This document shows, one piece after another, positions 42,621-53,800 of a DNA stretch of 64,000 bases. The stretch's first letter is position 1. Each line of letters starts with the position of its first letter. The notes beneath the pieces were generated by a model. The model did not search any database and was not told the DNA's origin. It saw only the letters and a list, made by a program, of their open reading frames with translations. The stretch comes from Solea solea (taxonomy: Eukaryota; Chordata; Actinopteri; Pleuronectiformes; Soleidae), in assembly GCF_958295425.1 (NCBI RefSeq), contig NC_081146.1, positions 822,501 to 886,500 on the forward strand, written 5' to 3'. The translations under genes were made by a program, and so were the position numbers.

Positions 42621-43003
42621 CGTCATCACGTTAGTAAACGTCATCACGTTTCAGACGCAGTCTCTTCCGTGACCCAATCAGAGTGTCGTGTAGTGTGAGG
42701 GGGTGTTTGGTTGAGTAAAGGGGTGTTTCGTTGAGTGGAGGGGTGTGTCGTTGAGTGGTCTGCGGGTCTGCAGCTGGACCTACTTGGAGAGTTTTCTGAC
42801 TTCTGCGTTTATTTCCGGATTGTGTAGCGCATGCGCAGTAGTAGTTATTCACATTTCTCGTAAAGCGTTCACATCGTACGCTTCCCTGACAGTAGGCGTT
42901 CCAGAGAGGTGGGGGCGTGCCAAGATGGCCGAGTGAGTAGACGCTTTCTACCGAGCTCTGCAAACATAAGTTTTGGAAACGGTAAAATTCAACTTATTAT
43001 CCC
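42620..43003 (-). repeat. Right arm of large inverted duplication
   Basis: Reverse complement of 37001-37409. It starts with a local 17-bp duplication (GTTAGTAAACGTCATCAC) and ends within the 5' end of the LINE at ATTCAACTTATTATC. Confidence 0.85.
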
Positions 43004-43248
43004 GACAAGCACCTACTTCTGCTTTCTTAGATAATACAGCACTTTTAAAACCATCTATTGTTCAATGTCGAACCAACGCCAACGGATTAAGATTTGCGGA
43101 GGATCTCTCTAAGGAAGACAGAGAACGAAGGAACAAACTGTGGCCAGTAATAAAAAAAGCTCGAGAGGAAGGCAAACCAGCCCATTTCATAGGAGGTCGT
43201 GGTTTTATCAGTGGGTCAGAAGTCCACCTCCCCCACCTCCCCACCTAA
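42973..43248 (+). pseudogene. LINE ORF1 C-terminal remnant
   Basis: LSKEDRERRNKLWPVIKKAR and GGRGFISGSEV resemble the C-terminal end of L1-type ORF1 (RNA-binding protein). The coiled-coil and RRM portions are absent: the 5' UTR joins directly to this tail, indicating an internal deletion. Confidence 0.65.
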
Positions 43249-43589
43249 GAACTCAACTACTGTTTCAGAAGGTCAACTATTGGTTTAACTTGCACTACTT
43301 TCAGAGTTGATGTTTTAATGTTTTAGCTCCTATTGTATTATAACTGAGACTTTGCAAAGCCACTTTAGTTTGCAAAATCGCTGCCTTTTGTTTTATATGT
43401 TTTGATCGAGATCGAGGCAGCTGATTAAGAGCGCTGTATTTTCTAGCTGGCCGATAATATTTTCTTTTCCTTTTACCGTTTTTTTTAAGTATATAATGCA
43501 GCACTCGGTCCCCTTATCCAGTAATACACCCTTACCTTACTGGTTGTTGATTACTTTCTAGTCTATTTCTTGTTCGTGTTCTCTAATAA

Positions 43590-46500
43590 CTCTGTCGTTG
43601 TCTATTGTTTCTTTGAATGCCAGGGGCCTAAGACAGAATTGTAAAAGGAAAGCCTTATTTTTATTTGCCAAACAACTTCATACGGATTTTTGTTTTTTTC
43701 AAGAAAGTCATTCCATATCTGCTGATGTTAACTTTTGGAAATCACAATGAGGTAATGATATCTGGTTTTCTCATGGCTCAGAGAGATCTGCTGGAGTAAC
43801 CACGCTTAAAAATACTTATACTGGTGATGTCCTGCATTCAGACTGCGACTCCTTAGGACACTACATATGTCTTGTTATTAGATTCAATAATACTTATATC
43901 ATAATGATTAATCTTTACGGTTATAATAATAAACTTGACAATGATAAGCTACTTGATGCATTGGAGGAAAGGATTATATTTTGGCTCACCAAATACCCAA
44001 ACTCTCTTCTTTTAATTGGTGGAGACTTTAATATTGCTCTAGATAATGCCATTGACAGATGCCCCCTGGGCGGGCCCTCCTCCCTCAGCACAAACCTTAA
44101 AACACTTATTGGAAAATTTAACTTGGTAGATGTATGGAGAGAAAAATTCCCTGATGAAAGATCCTTCACTTGGAGCAATAGATCAGGATCCTGTCAGTCT
44201 CGTATTGATTTTTGGCTGCTATCCAATAACATTGATAAAGAGAGAATTGCAGTAAATATCCTTGCCACGCCCCTCACTGACCATAGAGCGATCCATATAA
44301 GCATCCAATTTAATGCATCTAACTCAATCCATAGATCCTGTTACTGGAAATTAAACAACTCTCTGTTAAAATATGAAGTTGTTAAGACTGAGATTATCAA
44401 TTTAATTACTCTTTTCTACAACAAGGCTAAAAAAGAAAGATCCTACAACACTAATTGGGAGTTATTTAAATTTGAGTCAGGAACATTTTTAAGAAAATAT
44501 GGAACACATATTGCCAAAGCTAAAAGAAGAAAAAGTCATAAGTAACATCTCTTTGTTTTATCAGAGACCTCCTGATGAAGGTTCAGAGGAAGATAAGCTA
44601 CTTCTATTAGAACTCCAACGCAAATTAGACGAGTTATATCGACAAAAAGCAGAAGGAGCCTTTATAAGGTCTCGGAAGAGATGGCTGGAGGAGGGGGAGC
44701 AAAATTCTGCCTATTTTTTCCGTCTTGAAAAATACGGGTCCAAAATCAATTCCATCCATAGCTTAAATGTTAATGGGGGTCATTACTGATGACGATAAAT
44801 TAATTTCAGATTTCTGTTCGAAATTTTATAGCACTTTATACAGCTCTAAATGTAATGATGAAGTCACTACTCAATTTTTAGACTCTATAAATAACGTGAG
44901 AAAGATTGATATGGCAGATAAAGATTATTGTGACACCCCTCTTACAATAGCAGAGGTTACTGATTCGATTGCCCAACTTAAAAACAACAAATCTCCCGGC
45001 ACCGACGGCTTAACTGCTGAATTTTATAAAACATTCTCGGATCAATTATCCCCGTTTTTACTACAGGTTTTTATGGAGAGTATAGAGAACAATGCCCTTC
45101 CTCCTAGCCTCACTCAAGGTCTGGTCACATTGATTCCCAAAGCTAGAAAAGACGTGCTTTTTATTGATACCTGGAGACCTATCTGTCTGCTAAATAATGA
45201 TTCTAAAATGATGGCGTTGACTTTTGCCAGGAGAATTAAAGAAACTCTTATAGACACAATTATAGATGAGACACAGTCAGGCTTTATGAGCAATAGACAC
45301 ATATCTGATAATATTAGGTTAGTATTGGATATTCTTGACTACTCTGACCTGATATCTGAAGATGGCTTCATCCTTTTCTTAGATTTCTATAAGGCCTTTG
45401 ATACTATAGAACACCAATTTATTTTTCTCTCTTTAAAAAATTTGGATTTGGAGGTTTTTTCTGCAAAGCGATTAAAACCTTATATGTTAATGGAAATAGT
45501 TCTATTAAGCTGAAAAATGGAACTTCCCCTAGATTTAACTTGAAACGCGGTATTCGCCAGGGATGCCCAATTTCACCTTATCTGTTTTTACTTTGTACAC
45601 AAATTCTCACAACTCATGTTATTAACAGTGCTATACAAAGAATTTCCATTGCGGGTAGGGATGTCATCATCAGTCAGCTTGCTGATGACACCACAATCTT
45701 TTTAAAAAATGCTAGCCAGATACCTGTCGCCATTCATATAATTAACCACTTTTCAAAGGCATCTGGTCTATATCTAAATATAAATAAATGTGAATTGTTA
45801 CCTTTAAAAGATTGTAATATACAAACTATTTGCAACATTCCGATCAGGGAAGAAGTTACATACCTGGGTATTCTTATCTCCAAAGATCAGAAAATGAGAT
45901 GTCCCTCAAATTTTTCTCCAATCATTAAAAAAACTCAAAACAAATTGAATCAGTGGCTGCAAAGGGATTTGAGTGTTACTTACCAAGGCTGAAGGATATC
46001 GCAGCTCTCTCTCTACACCTGGATGTTTTGATTTGTAGAGATATTGATAGGATGCTTTTTGACTTCATCTGGAAGAAACGTACACATTATATCAGAAAAA
46101 GTGTTATTATGAATAATTATGAATCTGGTGGGCTTAACTTTTTGGACTTTAATACACTAAACAATACTTTTAAAATAAATTGGGCCAAGCATTTCCTTAA
46201 AAACCCTGTCTCCATTTGGAACTTTATTCCCCACTATATATTCTCTCGCTTTGGTGGTCTGAGCTTTATTTTGAACTGCAATTACAATGTGGACAAACTC
46301 CCTGTTAAACTGTGCAATTTTCATCTTAGCATGGTCTCTCATTTATAAACACAATTTCTCACCTCACAGGTATCTGATTTGGAATAACAGAGATATTTTA
46401 TATAAAAACAAGTCACTTTTCTTTGAGAACTGGGTACAGAATCAAATTCTGCTGGTGTGCCAGCTATTGAATGGAGAGGGGCGGCTTTTGTCTTATAGAG

Positions 46501-47193
46501 AGTTTCTTTTAACATACAATATTCCAGTTACGCCTCGAGAATTTGCAATCATATTTGATGCCATTCCATCAGGCACTTTAATGCTTTTCAGAGATACTGG
46601 CAGAACTCCTCCTACTACTGTCTCCCTCCCTGCTGTGGCTGAATCACCTGTTGGAAAGATCTGTTTTTCTAGACTTCCCCGAAATAATAAAAACATTCAA
46701 AAAGAAATTGTTTCTATTCCAAACGTTGTTTTTTACTGGAACAGATTTGTGAACAACATTGATTGGAATAAAAGTTTGGTTGATTCCTAACAAATACTTG
46801 ATAGTAAACAAGGTGAGAGAAGTGTCATTCAAAATAATTCACGGATATTACCCTGCTAATCATTATATGACAAAATCTAAAAGAGACATAAATACAAACT
46901 GTTCCTTTTGTGAAAGTCACCCAGAAACTGTTTTACACCTCTTTTGGTTTTGTTCACACACCAGATCATTTTGGCAAAACTTCAGCAGATTCATCATTGA
47001 CAATATTTATAAAGACTTCATTTTATTATGGGAGAATGTGTTATTTTGCTTTTATAGAACTCAAAATAGAGAGAATGTGTACTTTGTTATAAACTTACTG
47101 ATTCTGTTGGCAAAATTCCATATCCATAAATGTAAATTCAGTGGTAAAAAAAACAAATTTTGTCCCTTTTACTTGTACATTATATTTCTTTGA
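43590..47193 (+). pseudogene. LINE ORF2: endonuclease and reverse transcriptase, frameshifted
   Basis: APE endonuclease motifs appear in order: SLNARGLRQN, CFFQESHS, GGDFNIALD, SRIDFWLLSN and LTDHRAI. Reverse transcriptase follows: NNKSPGTDGLTAEFYK, LIPKARKDV, WRPICLLN, FLDFYKAFDTIEH, RQGCPISPYLF and LADDTTIF. The C-terminal CSFCESHPETVLHLFW is the zinc-knuckle-like motif of L1-type LINEs. A stop lies after FWKSQ (43747) and the reading frame changes at least six times between 43904 and 47193, so it is inactive. Confidence 0.88.
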
Positions 47194-47393
47194 TTTCTGG
47201 CTCTAACAACAAAAAAGCAATTAAGACTGTCAATGTTTGGTCCTCCTTTTCTTTCTCTTTTTAATAACTCATCAGCTAAGTTTTATTTCTCCTGTTTTTG
47301 CTCTGTTTGTTCACTAATGTAATATGTTTCTTTCTTCACTTTTGTAATGTAACCGTATTTAGATAAAGTTGTTAAAAAAAGGCGTTCCAGAGA

Positions 47394-47830
47394 CGTCACA
47401 TGACCGCGCTTTGCTGTGCTCGTACACAGCTGTGACGTCACTCTGAGAAATACGATGTTTCTGGGCTTGTTATGGCCTTTAGGAAGGTTTTTCGAATATG
47501 AAACTCCATGAATTAAAACTATAGAATATAAAGATCTAAACATGCCTGTGTCCATGTCTCCAGGTGTCCTGGGGACACTTTTACAGGCGTCTCTTTTACA
47601 AAATTGCTTTCTGGGCCCGTGAGTATTTGTTGTTGCAGTACACGGAAGTGGCCACCATGACAACATTGTGTTGAAGGCAGAGGGGGCGGAGCTACAATCC
47701 AGTTCTTATAATACATCCATGCTTGTAATAACACTTGAATGTCATCAAGAGCAGGAAGGAGCTCCCTCCTCCAGCCAATACGAGAGAGGGGAAGCACAGC
47801 GGACGTGACGTCACAGGACGGAACGGGACC
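47394..47830 (+). promoter_or_regulatory. ndufaf6 upstream region
   Basis: 437 bp between the LINE target duplication and the ndufaf6 ATG. It contains GGGGCGGAGCTACAATCC plus AGTTCTTATAATACATCC (47685-47720), which is repeated in reverse at 36800-36840 upstream of the THAP fragments, so part of this promoter region is a dispersed sequence. No TATA box is obvious close to the start. Confidence 0.45.
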
Positions 47831-50800
47831 ATGGCAGCCAGTGTCGGCGTTAAACACGGGTTAGTTAGCAGGAGAAGCTCCGTGTACCGGGACATTTTCA
47901 CGAACACGTCACAAGCGGCGGGTCAACAGAGCAGCGCGAGGACGGCGAGCAGCAGCGCGAGGAGCCAGGACCCGCTGCACAACGAGAACTTCTGTCTGGA
48001 GCTGGTCAGGTGAGACTGGACCGACCACACCGGGACCTCTCTGTGCTGGTTCCGGTGAAACGTTGGTTCTCATCTGGAACCACAAAATAGAGGTTCTTCT
48101 TTTCTCACGAACCGTCATTCAATTCAATTCAATGTTATTTGTAACATACATGATCTCAGGTCTGTACATGGACAACATCAAGGAGAGCAGAGAAACACAA
48201 CCACTGTATCAAGTTACACGTTTATACAGTCAATGATATCGACTTTTAATTATAGCACAATAATAATGGTGATGATATGTATGATATGGATAGACTCAAA
48301 CACTGGATCTGGATCCTGCAACCTGCAAGATGAGAATACAGAGAGAGAGAGAGAGAGAGGGAAGGAAGGAAGGACACAAGGACACAATCTAGGGAGAGAA
48401 AGAGACAAGGTTAATGACATATAAAAAGTCATATTCATACCCTGAGTGTGAGAGAGTGAATGTGCGTGCACCACAGGAAAATCCCCCAGCATTTTGTGAC
48501 CTAAGTGGTCTGTTAGGGTGATAAGGTAAGACTAGGTCTTTCAGGTATGAAGGGGCCTGACCATTAAGTGCTTTGTACGTGAGGAGGAGGATTTTAAATT
48601 GAGTTCTAAACTGTGGGTGGAGCCAGTGTAGAGAAGCTAACACTGGAGTTATATGGTCTCTCTTTCTAGTTCCTGTCAGAACTCGTGCTGCAGCATTTTG
48701 AATGAACTGAAGGGTTCTAACAGACTTGTTGGAACATCCTGATAATAAGGAGTTACAGTAATCTAATCTAGATGTAACAAAAGCATGAACTAGTTTTTCA
48801 GCATCCTGTAAAGACAGAATGTTTCTAATTTTCATAATGTTCCGCAGGTGGAAGAAGGCTGTTCTGGAAATGAGTTTTATGTGTGAATCAAATGACATTT
48901 CCTGGTCAAAAGTAACTCCAAGGTTCCTCACAGTGGAACTGGAAGCCATGGTGATGTCATCTAAAGTGACAATGTGATCAGAAAGTTTTTCTCTGAGGTG
49001 TTTAGGGCTGAGTATAAAAGTTTAAAAGTAGAAAGTTACAGGTCATCCAGGACTTAATGTCTCTGAGACATTCCTGGAGTTGAACAACCTGATTTATTTC
49101 ATCCGGCCTCATTGATAAATATAGCTGTGTGTCATCTGCATAACAATGAAAGTGTATGTTGTGCTTCCTAATAATGTTCCCTAGAGGAAGCATATATAAG
49201 GTAAAAAGTATAGGCCCAAGCACTGAGCCTTGTGGAACTCCACAATTAACCTTTGTTTGTAGTGAGGCTTTATCATTAACATGAACAAACTGGAATCTAT
49301 CAGATAAATATGATTTAAACCAGCAGAGGGCAGCACCTGTGATACCAAGAGTCTGCTCCAATCTCTGCAGTAGAATATTATGATCAATGGTGTCAAATGC
49401 AGCACTAAGATCTAACAGGACAAGTAAAGAAACTAGACCATTATCTGAATCCAAGAGAAGATCATTACTAACTTTAACTAGTGCTGTTTCTGTGCTATGG
49501 TTTAATCTAAAACCTGACTGAAAATCTTCAAACAGGCCATTAATGCGCAAATATTCACATCATTGATTAGCAACTGCCTTTTCTAAGATTTTAGAAACAA
49601 AGGGAAGATTAGATATAGGTCGGTAATTAGCTAAAATATCTGGGTCAAGGGTCGCTTTTTTGAGAAGGGGTTTAATAACTGCTATTTTAAACGTTTGGGG
49701 CACATATCCAGTTAATAAGGATAGATTAATTGGAGTCAATATAGAGCTGTTAATTAAAGGAAACACATCTTTAAACAGTTTGGTGGGGATAGGATCTAAC
49801 TGACAGGTTGATGGCTTAGATGATGAAACTAATGATGTTAACTCAGGGAGATCTATAGGGGAGAAACTGTCTAACTGTGCACCTGGTGCTTCTAAAGCTC
49901 TTGTGCTAGAAGATGAGTCAGTCCCAATATGAGGGAGGAGATGATCCATTTTTTCTCTAATTGATGTTATTTTATTCACAACAAAGTTGATAAAGTCATC
50001 ACTGCTCAGTGTTAAAGGAATAGATGGTTCAGTGGAGCTGTGGCTCTGTGTCAGCCTGGCTACAGTGCTGAAAACAAACCTATGATTATTCTTATTTTCT
50101 TCAATTAGAGAAGAATAATAGGCAGCTCTAGCTTTGTGTAGGGCTTTTTTGTAAGCTACAAAACCATCTTTCCAGGCTATATAAAATTCCTCTAGGTTAT
50201 TGGAACGTCATTTTCTTTCTAATCTACGTAACGTCTGTTTAAGAGCACGAGTATTGGAGTTAAACCATGGTGCTCGTCTCATCTGATTCACCACCTTCTT
50301 TTTCAGAGGGGCAACACAATCTAATGTAGTACGCAGTGAGGCTGCTGTACTATCAACAAGGTTATCTATGAGGGCGGGAGTAAAATCACAAAAGGTACCT
50401 TCAGATGTACTGACATATGGCACCGAGTTAAATAAAGGTCGCACTGTCTCTTTGAATGTATTCATATTATTATCAGACAGGCACCGGCTGTAGCTGTATT
50501 TCTTATAGAGTTGTTCCGATTCCGATACCAGTATCGGAAATGCCTCCGATACTGCAGAAAATGTGGGCATCGGTATCGGCGAGTACTGTAGTCCATGCAC
50601 CGATCCGATACCACGTAATTTAGTAGAGCTCCGTTAGCTCTGACACGGTTCTTCTTCGCCGCTCTTGAAAGAGTTGTGCTGTTTTAGAGGCGTGAAGAAG
50701 AACTGATCACCCAACACCTGTAGACAAGGAGCTAACGTTAGCTCATCATGTCGTCGGTTTGGCAGTATTTACCAGTTAGCTCCGTTAGCATTGTTAGCTG

Positions 50801-53800
50801 TGCTAGCTCCGTTAGCGCGCCTACAGTCAAACTGGAGCGGCCCATTTATTAAACAAAAAGAGCAGCACTCGTGTGAACACACATGCATGCTCTATGCTTG
50901 TGTGTGTGTGAAGAATGTCATTAATTTGCATAATTATAATAATAAATATAATAATTATTTTGTATTTAGTAGTTATAAAAAAAAAAAATCAATTAAAATC
51001 GAAAATCGGATCTGGTATAAAAAAATCAGGGATTTAATTTTTTGGCCATATCGCCCAGCCCTAAGTGAGATGAAGACATGAACATGTTCTCAAACTTTGA
51101 CTTTGATGCATTTCTTTTCCCACACCAAAGTCCACAGAGAAAATATGGTATTTTAGCTGCGGGAACACAGGACCTGCTGGTCCTCTGCTGCCTCGTGTGG
51201 TCACTTTGTGTCACTGAGCTAAATCTGAACAAAGGATTTCAAATGCCGAATTTTACAAAATAAGACTTTAGAACTTATTGATGGAGGCAGCAGTGGATCA
51301 ACAGCTCGTGTGTGTGTGTGTGTGTGTGTGATGTTAAAATCACTGATTTTCTCTCTGGACTTTGGTGTGGGAGAGTGAGTGTTGAAAAAGTAACCTGTAA
51401 TGGTGATAGTAAGTTGCTGTTATGAGACTTTTGTAAAGTGGCTTAGAAGAAGTGTTTTTGTTGTTGTTCATGAATCACGTTATTCCTCCTCAGGTCCAGA
51501 GACTATGACGGCTTTGTGTCCTCCCTCCTCCTGCCGGAAGAGGCGCGGCGCTCCTCGCTGGCTCTGAGAGCCTTTAATGTGGAGGTGGCACAGGCAGGTA
51601 TCCCTCCTCCTCCTCCTCAGTGTAGATGACGGTGTTTAATGTCAGTGTAACAGGTGATAAACACTCTGCCGTCACTCTCCTGTCACTCTCCTGTCACTCT
51701 GCCGTCGCTCTCCTGTCACTCTCCTGTCACTCTCCCGTCACTCTCCCGTCACTCTCCCGTCACTCTCCTGTCACTCTGCCGTCACTCTCCCGTCACTCTC
51801 CTGTCACTCTCCCGTCACTCTGCCGTCACTCTCCCGTCACTCTCCCGTCACTCTGCCGTCACTCTCCCGTCACTCTCCCGTCACTCTCTCGCCACTCTCC
51901 CGTCACTCTGCCGTCACTCTGCCGTCACTCTCCTGTCACTCTCCCGTCACTCTCCCGTCACTCTCCCGTCACTCTCCTGTCACTCTGCTGTCACTCTGCC
52001 GTCACTCTCCCGTCACTCTGCCGTCACTCTCCTGTCACTCTGCCGTCACTCTCCTGTCACTCTGCCGTCACTCTCCTGTCACTCTCCTGTCACTCTGCTG
52101 TCACTCTCCCGTCACTCTGCCGTCACTCTGCCGTCACTCTCCTGTCACTCTCCTGTCACTCTCCTGTCACTCTGCTGTCACTCTCCCGTCACTCTCCCGT
52201 CACTCTGCCGTCACTCTCCTGTCACTCTCCTGTCACTCTGCTGTCACTCTCCCGTCACTCTCCCGTCACTCTGCCGTCACTCTCCTGTCACTCTGCCGTC
52301 ACTCTCCTGTCACTCTCCCGTCACTCTGCCGTCACTCTCCTGTCACTCTGCTGTCACTCTCCCGTCACTCTGCCGTCACTCTGCCGTCACTCTCCCGTCA
52401 CTCTCCTGTCACTCTGCCGTCACTCTCCCGTCACTCTGCTGTCTCAGCTGCTGCTCCATGAGATGAAAGCTGTGGTAGCAATAATAAAGAACCAGATTGT
52501 TTCTTTTTCTCTTTCCTTACGCTGTGTAAACCACTCACGCTCTCTGTCTCTCCGTGTGTTTGTCCACAAAGGTGAAGGACTCGGTTTCCCAGAAGACCAT
52601 TGGTCTGATGAGGATGCAGTTCTGGAAGACGGCCATCGCAGACATCTACAGAGACGAGCCTCCGAAGCAGCCGGTCACCACCGAGCTGTGGAGGGTAAAC
52701 GTCAAGGGGGACTTGGTTTTTAGTTGATTCCAGATTTTCTCTTGTTTTATTAAGAACAGTAGTAGATTTGCACATGTGTTCCGTTTAATCTGTTCTCAGT
52801 GTAGTTTGTTTCCCATAACAATTACCCCCAGAAATCTCATTTAACCCTTGAACACCTCAGCCCACTGTGACTCAGTGATTTTGCCCATTTTTCCAGAATA
52901 TCTTTAAGTATCTGGCAGTGACTTATAGTATATAGTATAGTTTTATTTTATAAAGCATATTTAATAGAACATGTTTTGACTAGTAGTCACTCCTCACTAA
53001 ATATACATTCAAACACGATCAGTTAAAAAGCTTTTCTGTTGCAGGCAGTGAGGAAGCACGACCTGACGAAGCAGTGGCTGCTGAGGATCATCACAGAGAG
53101 AGTAAGTCATTACAGTGCCTGCTGCAATTTTTCCTCTTCCACCGAAACGTTGCTGCAAAACTCCTGCGCTTTTGAAAACCTGCACAAATCATTTCCACAT
53201 ACACACGAATGGAGAAACGATCAGAACCCCGTCCACTGTGGAGCGTCACAGTGTGGTCACACACTTTAAACCACTTCTTTCACCTAAATCAAAGTTGTGA
53301 TAAATATTACGGTTTTTAAACAATCACAGTTTAAGTTTTGCACATGTTCAGATTTTGTAATGAGTGTGTGTTGCGCTGTTATGAGAATAATGACTAAACT
53401 CTTCTCAGACAGTTTCTACACAAACACGTCGCTGTGGTTGTCGTCTAACCCTGTGTGTTGTTGACTTGAAAAAGCACAGAGATGTTAAACTTTTAAAAAT
53501 GAAGACGAGGGTGATGCAAATGTGGGAGTGGCTTAAAGCCTCCTGACACTCACACACCAAACATTCACTCGACCACTTTAAAGTGGACATATTATACCCT
53601 ATTTCCCCCAAGTTAAAATAGTTCCCTGGTGTCCTAATGAACATGTCTGTGACATGCTTTGGTCAAAATACCATAAGGATGAAGCATCATAGCAGTTCAA
53701 TAACCCTGCTAAACCCGCCCCTTTCAGAATGCTCGTTTTTGGGCATGGTCCCTTTATATGCAAATGAGACACAGGCAAACACACGCCCACTTCTTCCAGG

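Larger units (their letters stand above)
42908..47379 (+). mobile_element. L1/Tx1-like LINE, internally deleted, with 12-14 bp target duplication
   Basis: The 5' end is GGTGGGGGCGTGCCAAGATG, typical of L1-type 5' UTRs, and the 3' end is GTTGTTAAAAAAA. AGGCGTTCCAGAGA flanks it at 42894-42907 and 47380-47393, a target-site duplication. ORF1 is reduced to its C-terminal part and ORF2 carries multiple frameshifts. It lies in the same orientation as ndufaf6, ending 450 bp before that gene's ATG. Confidence 0.9.

Noticed and set aside
51626..52723. 365-aa His/Ser/Val/Leu frame
   Set aside because: Translation of the 10-bp minisatellite in ndufaf6 intron 2 running into exon 3 in the wrong frame.
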